From assembly GCF_003814875.1 (NCBI RefSeq), contig NZ_RKQF01000001.1, positions 620,001 to 684,000 on the forward strand: 64,000 nucleotides of DNA, in the 5' to 3' direction. This stretch comes from Streptomyces sp. Ag109_O5-1. GTDB taxonomy: Bacteria; Actinomycetota; Actinomycetes; Streptomycetales; Streptomycetaceae. The position numbers and the translations under genes are program-made. Each line of letters begins with the position of its first letter. Within the stretch, counting starts at the first letter, position 1. Below the pieces are notes generated by a model. The model made no database searches. It was not told where the DNA came from and worked only from the letters and a program-made list of their open reading frames with translations. This document shows positions 1 through 8,934 of this stretch, one piece after another.

Positions 1-581
1 CTGCCGGGGGTCTTGACCATGGTGAACAGCTCGCGCAGGCCGTCCAGGCCGACCCTGGGACGGACCAGCGGGTTCGCCAGGATCGCCTTGGGTTCGGAGC
101 CGAACAGGACGCCGTCGGGGGTCGGGTACATGTAGAAGGGCTTGATGCCCATGCGGTCGCGGATCATCACGAGCTTGTCGTGGCGGCCGTCCCAGACGGC
201 GAAGGCGTACATGCCGTTGAGCCGCTCGGCGACGGTGTCGCCCCACTCCAGATAGCCGTGCAGCACCACCTCGGTGTCGGAGTCGGTGGTGAACTCATGG
301 CCGCGGTCGGCGAGTTGGCGGCGCAGTTCGGTGAAGTTGTACGCCTCGCCGGAGTAGACCATCGCGACGGAGCCGTCCGGGGTGCGCACGCTCATGGGCT
401 GGCGGCCGCCGGGCAGGTCGATGATCGCGAGCCGGCGGTGCCCGAGGGCGGCGGGCCCCTCGCTCCAGGTGCCCCGGTCGTCGGGGCCGCGGTAGGCCAT
501 GGTCTCGGTCATCGCATCCAATGCGCGCGTCTCGGTGGTGAGATCACGGTCGAAGGAGACCCAGCCGGTGATGCCACACAT
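1..581 (-). CDS. asnB: Asparagine synthase (glutamine-hydrolysing), N-terminal part; runs off the window
   Basis: The protein begins MCGITGWVSF; Cys2 becomes the N-terminal nucleophile of class II glutamine amidotransferases after Met removal. The visible ~193 residues are the glutaminase domain: AYRGPDDRG, then GHRRLAIIDL, then YSGEAYN near the glutamine site, and SDTEVVLHGY. This domain releases ammonia from glutamine, and the missing C-terminal half would amidate aspartate with ATP. The ATG at 581 is preceded by AGGAGGTAACGC, a strong ribosome site, which settles the start. Transcription is leftward, and the C-terminal synthetase domain lies outside the window. The family is certain. Whether the substrate is free aspartate or a specialised-metabolite or cell-wall substrate cannot be told from this domain. 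Confidence 0.93.
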   Translation of the reverse strand, partial: MCGITGWVSFDRDLTTETRALDAMTETMAYRGPDDRGTWSEGPAALGHRRLAIIDLPGGRQPMSVRTPDGSVAMVYSGEAYNFTELRRQLADRGHEFTTDSDTEVVLHGYLEWGDTVAERLNGMYAFAVWDGRHDKLVMIRDRMGIKPFYMYPTPDGVLFGSEPKAILANPLVRPRVGLDGLRELFTMVKTPG

Positions 582-928
582 GCGTTACCTCCTGCTGCCG
601 GTCGGCCGGGCGCGGACGTCACCTGGGCTTCCATCGGGAGTTCGATTGCCCGAGCTAACCACTTGTATTCGGCACCTATATAACGAGCGTGCGCCCGGGA
701 CTCCGGCGGGTCAACCTGGACGTAACACGGACGGTCGATCCCCCTCACTCTTTCGGCCGCGCTTTGCATGCGCGAGGGCCATGGCCGCGCTCCGCATCGG
801 GCCCGGCCCGCCCGGAACCGGCCAAGCGCAAAAAGTTCCCCAAGCAAACCGGCGCCGGGCTTTCCGCCCGGCGCCGGTCACCAGCCGCTGTCGCCGCCTC
901 GCACCACGCTTTCGCCGGCGCTTCGCCG
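582..928. promoter_or_regulatory. Spacer holding the asnB promoter region
   Basis: This 347-bp stretch contains no convincing gene. Read leftward toward asnB it holds an AT-rich patch (TTATATAGG near 672-682) that could be a -10 region; no clear -35 box is visible. The right part holds the hairpin listed separately. Small open frames across it have no recognisable domain and no ribosome site. Confidence 0.4.
849..877 (-). terminator. Perfect 12-bp hairpin, terminator for the hydrolase gene
   Basis: The arms CCGGCGCCGGGC (849-860) and GCCCGGCGCCGG (866-877) are perfectly complementary around a 5-nt loop. On the minus strand the stem is followed by TTTGCTT. It lies about 50 bp past the stop codon of the leftward hydrolase gene. 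Confidence 0.75.
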
Positions 929-1705
929 TCACTTCACCGACACGAACCGGTCGATCGTCGCCGTCAGCTCGGCCGGCCGCTCCACCGGGAGCTCGTGTCC
1001 CGCGTCGATGATCCGGACCTCCGCGTCCGGGTAGGCCTTGGCCATCCGCAGCATCTGCCCCACCGGCAGCTGGATGTCGTGGTAACCGTGCACCATCAGG
1101 GTCGGGGCGGTGATCTCAGCGGCCCTGTCGAGGACGTCGAAGGCCCGCATGGCGCCGTACAGCGTCATGACGACCTCGCGCGGGGTGGCGGCGGAGGCGC
1201 GGATGTACTCGCGTATCTCCTCGCGGGGATGTCCGGGGGCGAAGGCCCGCTGGATGTTGGTGGCGACGAACATCTTGTACGGCACCAGGGTCGAGGCGGC
1301 CATCAGCAGACCGCGGCCGCGGCTGTATGTCATCCGGCCGATGGAGTTGACCAGCACCATCCGCTCGACCCGCTCGGGGTGGGCGAGCGCGAGGGTCTGG
1401 GAGATCATGCCGCCCATGGAGTGACCGACGGGGACGAAACGATCCACCTCCAGATGGCCGAGGAGGGCGACCACGTCCTGGGCCAGCTCGGCGACCGTCC
1501 GCACGCCGGCCCCGGTGCTCTCGCCGTGGCCGCGCAGGTCGAGGCGGATCACCCGGCGATGCCCGGCGAAGTGTGCGATCTGGTGGTCCCAGCGGTGCCG
1601 GTTCGCGGTCCAGCCGTGGATGAACACCAGGGGCGCGGCAGCACCGTCACGGGGCCCCTCGTCGTCGTACGTCAGCGCCGCTCCGTCGACTTCGAGCTGC
1701 GGCAT
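929..1705 (-). CDS. Alpha/beta hydrolase
   Basis: This is a 258-residue alpha/beta-hydrolase-fold protein. It has the oxyanion strand FIHGWTANRHRW, the nucleophile elbow GHSMGG (Ser), an acid in the HGYHD segment and the late catalytic histidine in DAGHELP. Length and order of motifs match the family, which covers esterases, lipases, haloperoxidase-like enzymes and C-C hydrolases. The substrate cannot be read from sequence. The ATG at 1705 is chosen because AGGAGG stands 6-8 nt upstream; a longer frame to 1759 has no such site. No signal peptide is seen, so it is probably cytoplasmic. A strong hairpin ends the transcript. Confidence 0.85.
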   Translation of the reverse strand: MPQLEVDGAALTYDDEGPRDGAAAPLVFIHGWTANRHRWDHQIAHFAGHRRVIRLDLRGHGESTGAGVRTVAELAQDVVALLGHLEVDRFVPVGHSMGGMISQTLALAHPERVERMVLVNSIGRMTYSRGRGLLMAASTLVPYKMFVATNIQRAFAPGHPREEIREYIRASAATPREVVMTLYGAMRAFDVLDRAAEITAPTLMVHGYHDIQLPVGQMLRMAKAYPDAEVRIIDAGHELPVERPAELTATIDRFVSVK

Positions 1706-1794
1706 GGGGGCCTCCTGGGGCACGATCCGGTTACTGCCGGGTACGGTAACCGGCCGCATCGCCCGCCGTCACCGGGAAGTCGGCCTCAACAGGG

Positions 1795-2145
1795 TTACAG
1801 AGTGCGCCGGATGGCCTGTACGGCGGCCTCGGCGTCGTCGTCGGACACCGCGAGCCGCGCGAAGGGCGCGGACCTCGCCAGGTCGACCAGGACGACGGGG
1901 CCGTGTTCGTGGACGGCGACGAAGTCCCGGCCGCCGGGGTACTCCCACGCGCCGACGCAGAACCGGTCGGGGAGCCAGTGGCCGTGGTGCGGCTCGCCGC
2001 GCAGCACCCGCCACCAGTCGGGCTCCACCGAGGCCGAGCGCACCTGCGCGAGCGGCACCCGCACCCGGCGGCGGTGGGCGAGCAGCATCTCCGGCCCGCT
2101 CAGACGGACGACGACCTCGCCGTCGTCCACGGTCAGCCGGGCCAT
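1795..2145 (-). CDS. Small conserved hypothetical protein (PH-like)
   Basis: A 116-residue protein beginning MARLTVDDGEV. It has a short beta-rich pattern, VVRLSGPEMLLAHRRRVRVPLAQVRSASVEPDWW, reminiscent of small PH-like/DUF domains in actinobacteria, followed by GGRDFVAVHEHGPVVLVDLA and a C-terminal helix. There are no transmembrane segments or catalytic motifs. The start at 2145 is preceded by GAGGAGGTGG, better than the alternative at 2169. It is transcribed divergently from the release-factor-like gene. Its function is unknown, and the PH-like comparison comes from pattern memory only. Confidence 0.7.
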   Translation of the reverse strand: MARLTVDDGEVVVRLSGPEMLLAHRRRVRVPLAQVRSASVEPDWWRVLRGEPHHGHWLPDRFCVGAWEYPGGRDFVAVHEHGPVVLVDLARSAPFARLAVSDDDAEAAVQAIRRTL

Positions 2146-2218
2146 CGCAGCCACCTCCTCCACTCGCAAGAGAATTACCCCAAATGCCCCCGTCGCGAAT
2201 CGGCCCTATGGTGCTGAT

Positions 2219-3313
2219 ATGGAGCACGCACTCAGTCCAACGTCCCTCGCCGAGCTGCGCCGCCCGCGTCCCTACCCGGCCGTCTCCGTGCTGACGCCGA
2301 CGCACCGCCGCGAGCCGGACAACGCCCAGGATCCCGTCCGGCTGCGCAATGTCGTGGCCGAGGCGAAGAAGCAACTGGAAGCCGATCCCTCGGTCACCCG
2401 GGAGCGGCGTTCCGATGTCGTCGACCAGCTCGACCGGGCCCTTGCCGAGGTCGATCTGGCCCATGCCGAGGACGGTCTGGTGATCTTCGCCGCGCCGGGC
2501 GAGCACCAGGTGTGGTCACTGGCCCGCAGCGTGCCCGAGCGCGTGGTGCTCTCGGACACCTTCCTGACCCGGAACCTGGTCTCGGCGCACGCGGCCGAGC
2601 GGCCGTTCTGGGTGCTGTCGGTGTCGGCCGACCGCATCACGCTGTGGAACGGCGGTGTCGACCGGGTCACCGAGAGCCGGGCCGGCGGGTTCCCGCTGAC
2701 GCGCAGCCAGCAGAACTTCGACGCCGAGCGCCGGGAACAGATCGGCGACATGCCCAGCACCTTCCGCGACGAGGACACCAAGCACTTCCTGCGGGACGCC
2801 GACACCGCGATGGCCGCGCTGCTGCGCGAGGATCCACGGCCGCTCTACGTCACGGGCGAGCAGGCGGCCCTGGCCCTGTGGGACGAACTCGGCAACGTCG
2901 CCAGGGAGAGCACTCCCGTGCGGCACGGCGGGCTCGCGCAGGCCGGTCCGGAGGCCGTGTGGCAGGCGATCCGGCCGCATCTCGACGCGGAGTCCCGCCG
3001 GAGTACCTCGTCGGTGACCCGCGAGCTCGAATCCGCGCGCGGTCACAAGACGTTCGCGGCCGGTGTGGACGAGGTCTGGCAGAACGCCCGTGAGGGCCGC
3101 GTCCGGCTGCTGGCCGTCGAGGAGAACTACCGCACCACGGTCCGCGACGACGGCGACCACCTGGTCCCGGCCGTGAGCGGCGACCTCGACTCCCGCGACG
3201 ACATCGTGGACGAGATCGTCGAGCAGTGCCTGGAGACCGGGGCCGAGGTCCGCTTCGTCCCGGACGGCACCCTGGGCGACGAGAACGGCATCGCCGGCGT
3301 GCTGCGCTACTGA
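2219..3313 (+). CDS. baeRF family protein (stand-alone eRF1-like release-factor fold)
   Basis: A 364-residue protein resembling the bacterial archaeo-eukaryotic release factor families (baeRF3 type). The N-terminal part (TPTHRREPDNAQDPVRLRN, AKKQLEAD) and the middle (SADRITLWNGG, ERREQIGDMPSTFRDEDTKHFL) match that family. The C-terminal part has the eRF1 domain-3-like pattern GRVRLLAVEENY ... DDIVDEIVEQCLETGAEVRFVPDG. Members are thought to act on stalled ribosomes or RNA; no catalytic GGQ motif is visible. The frame stays open far upstream (to 689), but homology begins at the ATG at 2219, so the short start is used. Coding signal and family fit are good; the role is inferred. Confidence 0.8.
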   Translation: MEHALSPTSLAELRRPRPYPAVSVLTPTHRREPDNAQDPVRLRNVVAEAKKQLEADPSVTRERRSDVVDQLDRALAEVDLAHAEDGLVIFAAPGEHQVWSLARSVPERVVLSDTFLTRNLVSAHAAERPFWVLSVSADRITLWNGGVDRVTESRAGGFPLTRSQQNFDAERREQIGDMPSTFRDEDTKHFLRDADTAMAALLREDPRPLYVTGEQAALALWDELGNVARESTPVRHGGLAQAGPEAVWQAIRPHLDAESRRSTSSVTRELESARGHKTFAAGVDEVWQNAREGRVRLLAVEENYRTTVRDDGDHLVPAVSGDLDSRDDIVDEIVEQCLETGAEVRFVPDGTLGDENGIAGVLRY

Positions 3314-3321
3314 TGAGCCCG

Positions 3322-3371
3322 CTCTCGGCCGACGTCTACGCTACTCAGTGATCGTCGGCGTCGGCTGAGAG
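3322..3371 (+). promoter_or_regulatory. Inverted repeat over the leader of the MocA-type gene
   Basis: The arms CTCTCGGCCGACG (3322-3334) and CGTCGGCTGAGAG (3359-3371) pair with one mismatch around a 24-nt spacer. The right arm abuts the GAGAGGGAG ribosome site of the gene starting at 3383. It could terminate the baeRF transcript or fold in the leader of the next gene. Confidence 0.45.
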
Positions 3372-3382
3372 GGAGTGCGAGC

Positions 3383-4408
3383 GTGGCTGAGCTGCTGGGC
3401 GTTGCGGTACTGGGTGCCGGACACATGGGCGCCGACCACATACGACGGCTCGACCAGGTGGTGAGCGGTGCGCGGGTGGCTGCCGTGGCCGACCCCGACC
3501 TCGACCGTGCCAAGGAGGCGGTGGCGGGGCTGGACGGCGTCACCGTCCACGCCGATCCGTCGGCCGCGCTGGACGCGCCCGGTGTCGAGGCCGTGCTGAT
3601 CGCCTCCCCCGGCCCGGCGCACGAGGAGCCGCTGCTCGCGGCCTTCGAGCGCGGGCTGCCGGTGCTGTGCGAGAAGCCCATGGTGCCGGACTCCGCCGGT
3701 GCGCTCCGGGTGGTGGAGGCCGAGGCCCGGCTCGGGCGGCGGCTGGCCCAGATCGGTTTCATGCGCCGCTACGACGCCGAGTACCGGCGTCTGAAGTCCC
3801 TGCTGGACGGCGGCGGCCTGGGCCGCCCGCTGATGCTGCACTGCGTCCACCGCAACGTCTCCTCACCGCCCGGCTTCACCAGTGCCATGCTGGTGAACAG
3901 CTCGGTCTCGCACGAGATCGACGCGGCCCGCTGGCTGCTCGGCCAGGAGCTGACCGCGGTCACCGTGCTGCGGCCGCAGCCGTCCTCGGGCGCTCCCGAG
4001 GGGCTGCTCGACCCCCAGCTCGTGCTCTTCGAGACCGACGGCGGCGCCCTCGTCGACGTCGAGGTCTTCGTCAACTGCGGCTTCGGCTACCAGGTGCGCT
4101 GCGAGGCCGTCTGCGAACGGGGCAGCGCCCGGATCGGCGAGGACCGCGGCATGCTGGTCACCACGGCCGGCGGCGCCCGCGAGGAGGTGGCCCAGGACTA
4201 TCTGGTGCGGTTCGCCGACGCCTACGACCGCGAGGTGCAGTCCTGGGTCGACGCCACCCGGCAGGGCCGGGTCACCGGGCCCAGCGTCTGGGACGGCTAC
4301 GCGTCCTCCGTCGTCGCCGAGGCCGGGGTCCGGGCGCTGGAGTCCGGCGGCCGTACGACCGTCGGACTCGCCCCGCGCCCGGACCTGTACGCGGACGTCA
4401 GCCGCTGA
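3383..4408 (+). CDS. Gfo/Idh/MocA family oxidoreductase
   Basis: A 341-residue NAD(P)-dependent dehydrogenase of the inositol 2-dehydrogenase/glucose-fructose oxidoreductase superfamily. The Rossmann motif GAGHMG is at residues ~11-16, the active-site CEKP lies near residue 95, and MRRYD and the catalytic-face [14 protein letters not shown] follow. It oxidises a sugar or cyclitol hydroxyl, with NAD(P) bound at the N-terminal half. It starts with GTG at 3383 behind a GGGAG site. The gene meets the leftward phospholipase gene and overlaps its 3' end by 11 bp. No transporter or inositol genes flank it, so the substrate is open. Confidence 0.88.
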   Translation: MAELLGVAVLGAGHMGADHIRRLDQVVSGARVAAVADPDLDRAKEAVAGLDGVTVHADPSAALDAPGVEAVLIASPGPAHEEPLLAAFERGLPVLCEKPMVPDSAGALRVVEAEARLGRRLAQIGFMRRYDAEYRRLKSLLDGGGLGRPLMLHCVHRNVSSPPGFTSAMLVNSSVSHEIDAARWLLGQELTAVTVLRPQPSSGAPEGLLDPQLVLFETDGGALVDVEVFVNCGFGYQVRCEAVCERGSARIGEDRGMLVTTAGGAREEVAQDYLVRFADAYDREVQSWVDATRQGRVTGPSVWDGYASSVVAEAGVRALESGGRTTVGLAPRPDLYADVSR

Positions 4409-6467
4409 TGCTCGCGGCGCCCGTCTCCAGATGGCCGGTGAACCGGCGCGACCAGGTCGCGTCGGAGTCCACCGTCACCGTGAAGTCGTACCAGCCGTCC
4501 TGGTGGGCCACGGCGTTGAAGTAGTCCTCGGTGGCGGCACCGGCCGCGACGGTGTACGTCCAGGGCCCGTCGGTGCGGTAGTTGTTCGAGGCGATGGTGA
4601 ACTTCACGGACGCCGAGCCCGAGTTGGTCATCCTGAACCAGACGGCGAGCTTGCCGGTACCGGGCTCCACGGCGTAACGGGTGCTCACCTCGGCCGACTT
4701 GCCGGCCTTGGTGGCGTCGCCCTGGAAGCGGCGCAGGAAGCGGTTGGGGCCGACCATGGTGAGGTCGTACTTCCCGGCGCCGTACCCGGTGCCGATGTCG
4801 AAGTAGTCGGAGACCGTGCCCCCGGCGTCGACCGTGTACTGCCAGGGGGTGGTGTCCCGGTAGGCGCCCGGGTGGATGGAGAGGTGCGCCGCCCGGGTCG
4901 CCGGGGTGCCCTGGTTGGCCATGGTGAACCAGGCGCGGATCGCGCCGGCCGTCCCGAACTCCAGGTGGTCCAGGTAGCCGTTGGGCTGGTAGGGCAACGC
5001 GCGGGCCGGGCGGGTGCCGGTCTCCTGGGCGGGCAGGGTGTTGGTGGTGGGCACCGGGTTGGGCAGCGGGGCACAGGTGGCGATGCCGATGACGCCGGTG
5101 GCGGGCAGCGGGACGGCGCCGCGGACCGGGTTGGCGAAGTCGAAGACACCGGTCAGGTCGCCGCTGACCCTGCGCCGCCAGTCGCTGATGTTGGGGCACT
5201 TCGCGGGCGTGCCCAGCGCCGCGGTCCAGGTCTCCAGGAAGCGCAGCACCGAGGTGTGCTCGAAGACCTCCGAGGAGACCCAGCCGCCGCGTGTCCAGGG
5301 CGAGACGACGATCATCGGGACGCGGAAGCCGAAGCCGTAGGGCACACCGTTCAGGAACTCCCCGGCCGTGCCGGCGGGCGGGGCGGGAGGCGGGACGTGG
5401 TCGAAGTAGCCGTCGTTCTCGTCATAGTTGAGGAACAGGACGGTGGAGTCGAAGACGTGGGGGTCGGCGGCGAGGGCCTGGTAGACCAGGTTGACGAAGT
5501 GCGCGCCGTCGCCGGGCGGGGCGTAGGGGTGTTCGGAGAAGGCCTGGTTGGGGACCACCCAGGAGACCTGCGGGAGGGTGCCGGCGACGACGTCGGCCCT
5601 GATGGCGGCGGCGATGTCGTCGGGGGTGGAGCCGGTCACCGCCGGGACGGAGGACATGCCCCGGTCGTGGAGGGGGTTGCCCGCCTTGGCGCCGGCGAAG
5701 TTCTTGAAGTAGGCGCAGCCGTTGTCCCCATAGTTGTCCTGGGCGTTCTGGTAGACCTTCCAGGTCACTCCGGCGTTCTGCAGCGCCTCGGCGTAGTTCT
5801 GCCAGGTGAGGCCGGACTCGTCACCGCCGTCGTAGCTGGCGGGGTCGACCTTGCCGCTCCACAGATAGGTGCGGTTGGGGCCCGTGGCGCTGAGGGTGGA
5901 GCAGAAGTAGGCGTCGCAGATCGTGTAGTTGTCGGCGAGCGCGAAGTGGAAGGGGATGTCGGTGCGGTCCAGGTAGCCGAGGGACCGGACGTTGCCGACG
6001 CCCGCGACCCAGTTGTCGAGGCGGCCCTTGTTCCAGGCGGAGTGCTGGGAGGACCAGGAGTGCGGCAGGTCGCCGTTGCACTGGGCGAGGGTCTCGCCGT
6101 CCTTGCCTGCCGCGCCGGGGGTGGCGCTGAGCTTCCACGGGTACTGCCGGCCGGAGCCGTTGGGCTGGTTGAAGACCGGGTACCCGCCGCCGAGGGTGAT
6201 TCCGCTGCGGTCGGCGAAGCCGCGGACGCCCTTGAGGCGCCCGAAGTAGTGGTCGAAACTCCGGTTCTCCTGCATGAGGATCACCACGTGCCTGACGTCC
6301 GAGATCGTGCCGGTCGCCGTGCTCTGCACCGCGGCTGCCGTGCTCTGCACCGCGGCTGCCGTGCTCCGGACCGCGGCCACCGGCCGTGGGCCGGCGGCGC
6401 CCACCGCCATGCCCGCCGCCACGGAAGCGCCCAGTCCCACAAAGCCTCTTCGGCTGATCGGTGTCAT
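4398..6467 (-). CDS. Secreted phosphocholine-specific phospholipase C (Tat substrate)
   Basis: A 689-residue protein of the bacterial phospholipase C/acid phosphatase family. The N-terminus carries a Tat signal ([21 protein letters not shown]), then a short Ala/Gln/Ser/Thr repeat. The catalytic domain shows [10 protein letters not shown] and [11 protein letters not shown], the metal and active-site signatures. Two C-terminal beta domains of the PLC C-terminal type (residues ~480-690) repeat the pattern of DYF, [17 protein letters not shown]. It hydrolyses phospholipid headgroups outside the cell and may serve phosphate scavenging. The ATG at 6467 is used because the Tat motif follows at once; a start at 6506 would add a non-signal extension. 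Tandem 21-bp repeats encode the linker. Confidence 0.92.
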   Translation of the reverse strand: MTPISRRGFVGLGASVAAGMAVGAAGPRPVAAVRSTAAAVQSTAAAVQSTATGTISDVRHVVILMQENRSFDHYFGRLKGVRGFADRSGITLGGGYPVFNQPNGSGRQYPWKLSATPGAAGKDGETLAQCNGDLPHSWSSQHSAWNKGRLDNWVAGVGNVRSLGYLDRTDIPFHFALADNYTICDAYFCSTLSATGPNRTYLWSGKVDPASYDGGDESGLTWQNYAEALQNAGVTWKVYQNAQDNYGDNGCAYFKNFAGAKAGNPLHDRGMSSVPAVTGSTPDDIAAAIRADVVAGTLPQVSWVVPNQAFSEHPYAPPGDGAHFVNLVYQALAADPHVFDSTVLFLNYDENDGYFDHVPPPAPPAGTAGEFLNGVPYGFGFRVPMIVVSPWTRGGWVSSEVFEHTSVLRFLETWTAALGTPAKCPNISDWRRRVSGDLTGVFDFANPVRGAVPLPATGVIGIATCAPLPNPVPTTNTLPAQETGTRPARALPYQPNGYLDHLEFGTAGAIRAWFTMANQGTPATRAAHLSIHPGAYRDTTPWQYTVDAGGTVSDYFDIGTGYGAGKYDLTMVGPNRFLRRFQGDATKAGKSAEVSTRYAVEPGTGKLAVWFRMTNSGSASVKFTIASNNYRTDGPWTYTVAAGAATEDYFNAVAHQDGWYDFTVTVDSDATWSRRFTGHLETGAASISG
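6317..6380 (-). repeat. 21-bp tandem repeat within the phospholipase C gene
   Basis: Two identical 21-bp units (each starting GTGCTCTGCACC on the plus strand) are followed by a third copy with changes. They encode the repeated VQSTAAA linker between the Tat signal peptide and the catalytic domain. The repeats are in frame, so copy changes would only alter linker length. Confidence 0.75.
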
Positions 6468-6605
6468 TCGCCCCGTCCTCGTCACCGGTGTGCCGCTGTG
6501 ACACACCGCGCGAGAGGGTGCCCAGGACTGTCATCGGAGTCCGGGCCGAAGCGATGAGGCGGGAGTGAACAAAGGCCGAAGTTCGGGCAGGTCGCCCCGC
6601 CTGCC

Positions 6606-7019
6606 TCACACGCCCCCGAACAGCGCGCTCAGGCCACGCTCCACGACCGCCTCGACGTCCTCCTCCCCGGGGGAGACGACTTCGTAGGTGCGCTGCAGAA
6701 AGCGGAACAGCGCCTGGGTGTCGAACTGGAGCAGCGCCAGCCCGTGCGGCGAGTGGAACTCAACGGCCGTACGGCCCCGGCCGCAGGGCCAGATGTGCAC
6801 GTCCCCGCGCCCGGCCGGGGCACCGATACCCTGATCCAGCAGGGAGCGGGCGAAGGTCCAGGTGACCTCCTCCCCGCCCAGGGTGACCTCGGCAGGGAAG
6901 TCGACGAACACGGCCAACGGATCGCCGGACGTGTAGCGGAGCGTGGCGGGGACCGGGACCTCCTGGTCCTCGGCGGTGATCAGCCGCGCGCGTGCGGGTT
7001 GCTCGAAGGTGATGTCCAT
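6606..7019 (-). CDS. SsgA-like sporulation and cell division protein (SALP)
   Basis: A 137-residue protein with the SsgA/SsgB family layout: VPVPATLRYTSGDPLAVFVDF, WTFARSLLDQGI, GDVHIWPCGRG, and the tail ALFRFLQRTYEVVSPGEE. SALPs steer septum placement, peptidoglycan remodelling and spore-wall maturation in sporulating actinomycetes, and SsgB recruits FtsZ. The length equals that of typical members. ATG 7019 lies just downstream of a GGAG and is where homology begins; the longer frame to 7355 crosses promoter DNA. Which SALP subgroup (SsgB-G) it belongs to is not decided. It is divergent from a SpoIIE-type phosphatase gene. Confidence 0.9.
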   Translation of the reverse strand: MDITFEQPARARLITAEDQEVPVPATLRYTSGDPLAVFVDFPAEVTLGGEEVTWTFARSLLDQGIGAPAGRGDVHIWPCGRGRTAVEFHSPHGLALLQFDTQALFRFLQRTYEVVSPGEEDVEAVVERGLSALFGGV

Positions 7020-7366
7020 GCCTGTAGGACTCCGTTCGGCCGCTTCGCATGACGCGAAATCCGGACAGAGTTGCCACGGTTGGCCGAGACCACCACACTG
7101 CGAACACGAGCACGTCGAACAGTCGCCCGAGCGCGACACGAATAGCTCGAAAAGTAAGCCAAGTCGCGTAGTCCGCCTACGACTTGCCACACCCGGCCGC
7201 GTACGTCTTTCATAGCGGTCGACCAGCCCGTGAAGACTCTGGCATATGCCAGAAGCACCACCGTATCGTGTGTTGCCAAATCCCTTACAGGGCGTCGCGG
7301 GCTGTGCAACAGTCGTAACCGGTCCCACCGTCCGCCTTGGCCGTACAGTCCCCATCGGAGTGCGTC
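7020..7366. promoter_or_regulatory. Divergent promoter region with a 16-bp perfect palindrome
   Basis: This 347-bp spacer separates the SsgA-like gene and the SpoIIE phosphatase gene. It contains no gene. At 7238-7253 lies the perfect palindrome TCTGGCATATGCCAGA, an operator candidate about 115 bp upstream of the phosphatase start. The region is less GC-rich than its neighbours. Confidence 0.6.
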
Positions 7367-8854
7367 ATGCCGTCCCATGTCTCCGCGGACCGCCCCGCGG
7401 CCCAGCCGCCCGGACGCGGCTCGGTCGAGGCGTTGATATCGCAGACGCGACGGCTCAAGGGCGACGTGGACGCCGTACGACGGGACACCCGGAGCGACGG
7501 TTCGGACCCTCAGGAACGGTGGCAGCGGGCGCTGTACGACCTGGCGCTGCATCAACTCAACGACCTCGACGAGCACTTGGCCCAGCTTCGGGACGGACCG
7601 GCGCCGCTGTCGGCCGCGGCCGACGACGGTGGGTCCCCGGCGGAGCTCCGCCCGGAGCCGGCCGGCGTCCCGCACGGCTCGCTGCTCAGCCGGGTCGGCA
7701 GCGCGGAGTGGAACCTCCTGACGGACGAGGCGGGTTGGTCCGGTGAGCTGTACCAGATCCTCGGCCGCGACCCGGCCACTCCCGCGCTCACGCTCGACGA
7801 ACTGCCTTCCCTGGTACTGGACGAGGACCGGCCCGGGCTGACCGCGATGGTCACCGACTGCCTGGTCGACGCCAGACCGATCGACGGCGAGTTCCGCGTC
7901 GTACGGCCCGACGGGCGGGTACGGACCGTGCACATGATGGGCGAGCCCGTGCTCGGCGGCGACGGCAGCACCGCGTCGATGTGGGCCGTGCTGCGGGACG
8001 TCAGCGAACTGCGGCGCAGCCAGCGCACGGTGCGCGAGAGCCGTGACTCGCTGCAGCTCCACCGCCGGCAGACCCGGGCCGAGCAACGGCTCGCCGTCGA
8101 GCTGCAGGAGGCCGTGCTCCCGTCGGGGCGGGGTGCGCTACGGCTCCCGCACCGGGGCCCGGGCACGCTCGAGCTCGCCGCCCGCCATCTCCCGTCCGGG
8201 AACGACACCCTGCTCGGCGGCGGCTGGTACGACGCGCTGGAGCTGTCCGACGGTGACACGCTGCTGAGCGTCGGCGATCTCACCGGGCACGGTGTCGGCG
8301 TCACCTCGGGCATGACGATGCTGCTGGGCGCCGTACGCGGGATGGCGATGGCCGGTGCCCAGCCGGGGCATCTCATGTCCCTGCTCAACCAGTTACTCGA
8401 CGCCACCGTGCAACCCGCGCTGGGCAGCGCCGTCTGCTGCCGCTACCGGCCCGCCACCCGCACCCTGACCTGGGCACAGGCAGGACACCCCGCCCCGCTG
8501 CTGTACCGCGACGGGACGGGGTGCGTGCTGAGCGCGCCGGACGGTGTACTGCTCGGCGCCACCTCGGGAGCCGGCTACGGGCAGGTCGAAGTGACCCTGG
8601 AACCTGGCGACCTGCTCCTGCTGCACACCGACGGACTGGTGCCCGGGCGGTGGGGGTACCCCCGCTCGGGCGAAACCGAGAGTGGGGAAGGAGCGGACTC
8701 CCTGGACTGCCTCCTCGGCCTGGCCCCGCGGTTCGGGACGGCAGGCACCGCTCAGGACTGCGTACGGGCGGTGGTCGAGGAGTTCGGCGAGAACGGGCGC
8801 GAGGACGCGGCCTGCGTGCTCATCGCCAGGGTGAGTGCCCAGGTGAGTGAATAA
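7367..8854 (+). CDS. PAS domain-containing SpoIIE/RsbU-type PP2C phosphatase
   Basis: A 495-residue signalling phosphatase. An N-terminal helical part (~1-90) is followed by a PAS/PAC segment (residues ~100-220; GEFRVVRPDGRVRTVHMMGEPV), a helical linker (QTRAEQRLAVELQEAVLPSG) and a PP2C/SpoIIE domain with SVGDLTGHGVG, WAQAGHPAPLLYRDG, LLLHTDGLVPGR and EDAACVLIA. Such proteins dephosphorylate anti-sigma-factor antagonists. The usual GGDWYD metal motif reads GGGWYD, so one metal-binding Asp is replaced by Gly. The tail is intact. ATG 7367 follows a GGAG site. It may act in stress or sporulation control next to the SALP gene, an inference from position. Confidence 0.88.
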   Translation: MPSHVSADRPAAQPPGRGSVEALISQTRRLKGDVDAVRRDTRSDGSDPQERWQRALYDLALHQLNDLDEHLAQLRDGPAPLSAAADDGGSPAELRPEPAGVPHGSLLSRVGSAEWNLLTDEAGWSGELYQILGRDPATPALTLDELPSLVLDEDRPGLTAMVTDCLVDARPIDGEFRVVRPDGRVRTVHMMGEPVLGGDGSTASMWAVLRDVSELRRSQRTVRESRDSLQLHRRQTRAEQRLAVELQEAVLPSGRGALRLPHRGPGTLELAARHLPSGNDTLLGGGWYDALELSDGDTLLSVGDLTGHGVGVTSGMTMLLGAVRGMAMAGAQPGHLMSLLNQLLDATVQPALGSAVCCRYRPATRTLTWAQAGHPAPLLYRDGTGCVLSAPDGVLLGATSGAGYGQVEVTLEPGDLLLLHTDGLVPGRWGYPRSGETESGEGADSLDCLLGLAPRFGTAGTAQDCVRAVVEEFGENGREDAACVLIARVSAQVSE

Positions 8855-8934
8855 GGGCAGCCGGAATCGCCGGACGGCCGGCACGACCGGAACGTTTGCC
8901 GGGCGGTTCAGCGCTTGTCGAGCGCACGGGCCCC

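Noticed and set aside
689..2218. Long upstream extension of the baeRF reading frame
   Set aside because: It runs antisense to the hydrolase and the small hypothetical gene, and family homology starts at 2219.
4431..6557. 708-codon plus-strand frame
   Set aside because: It is antisense to the phospholipase C gene; its composition (Gly/Val/Arg-rich) is that of a shadow frame.
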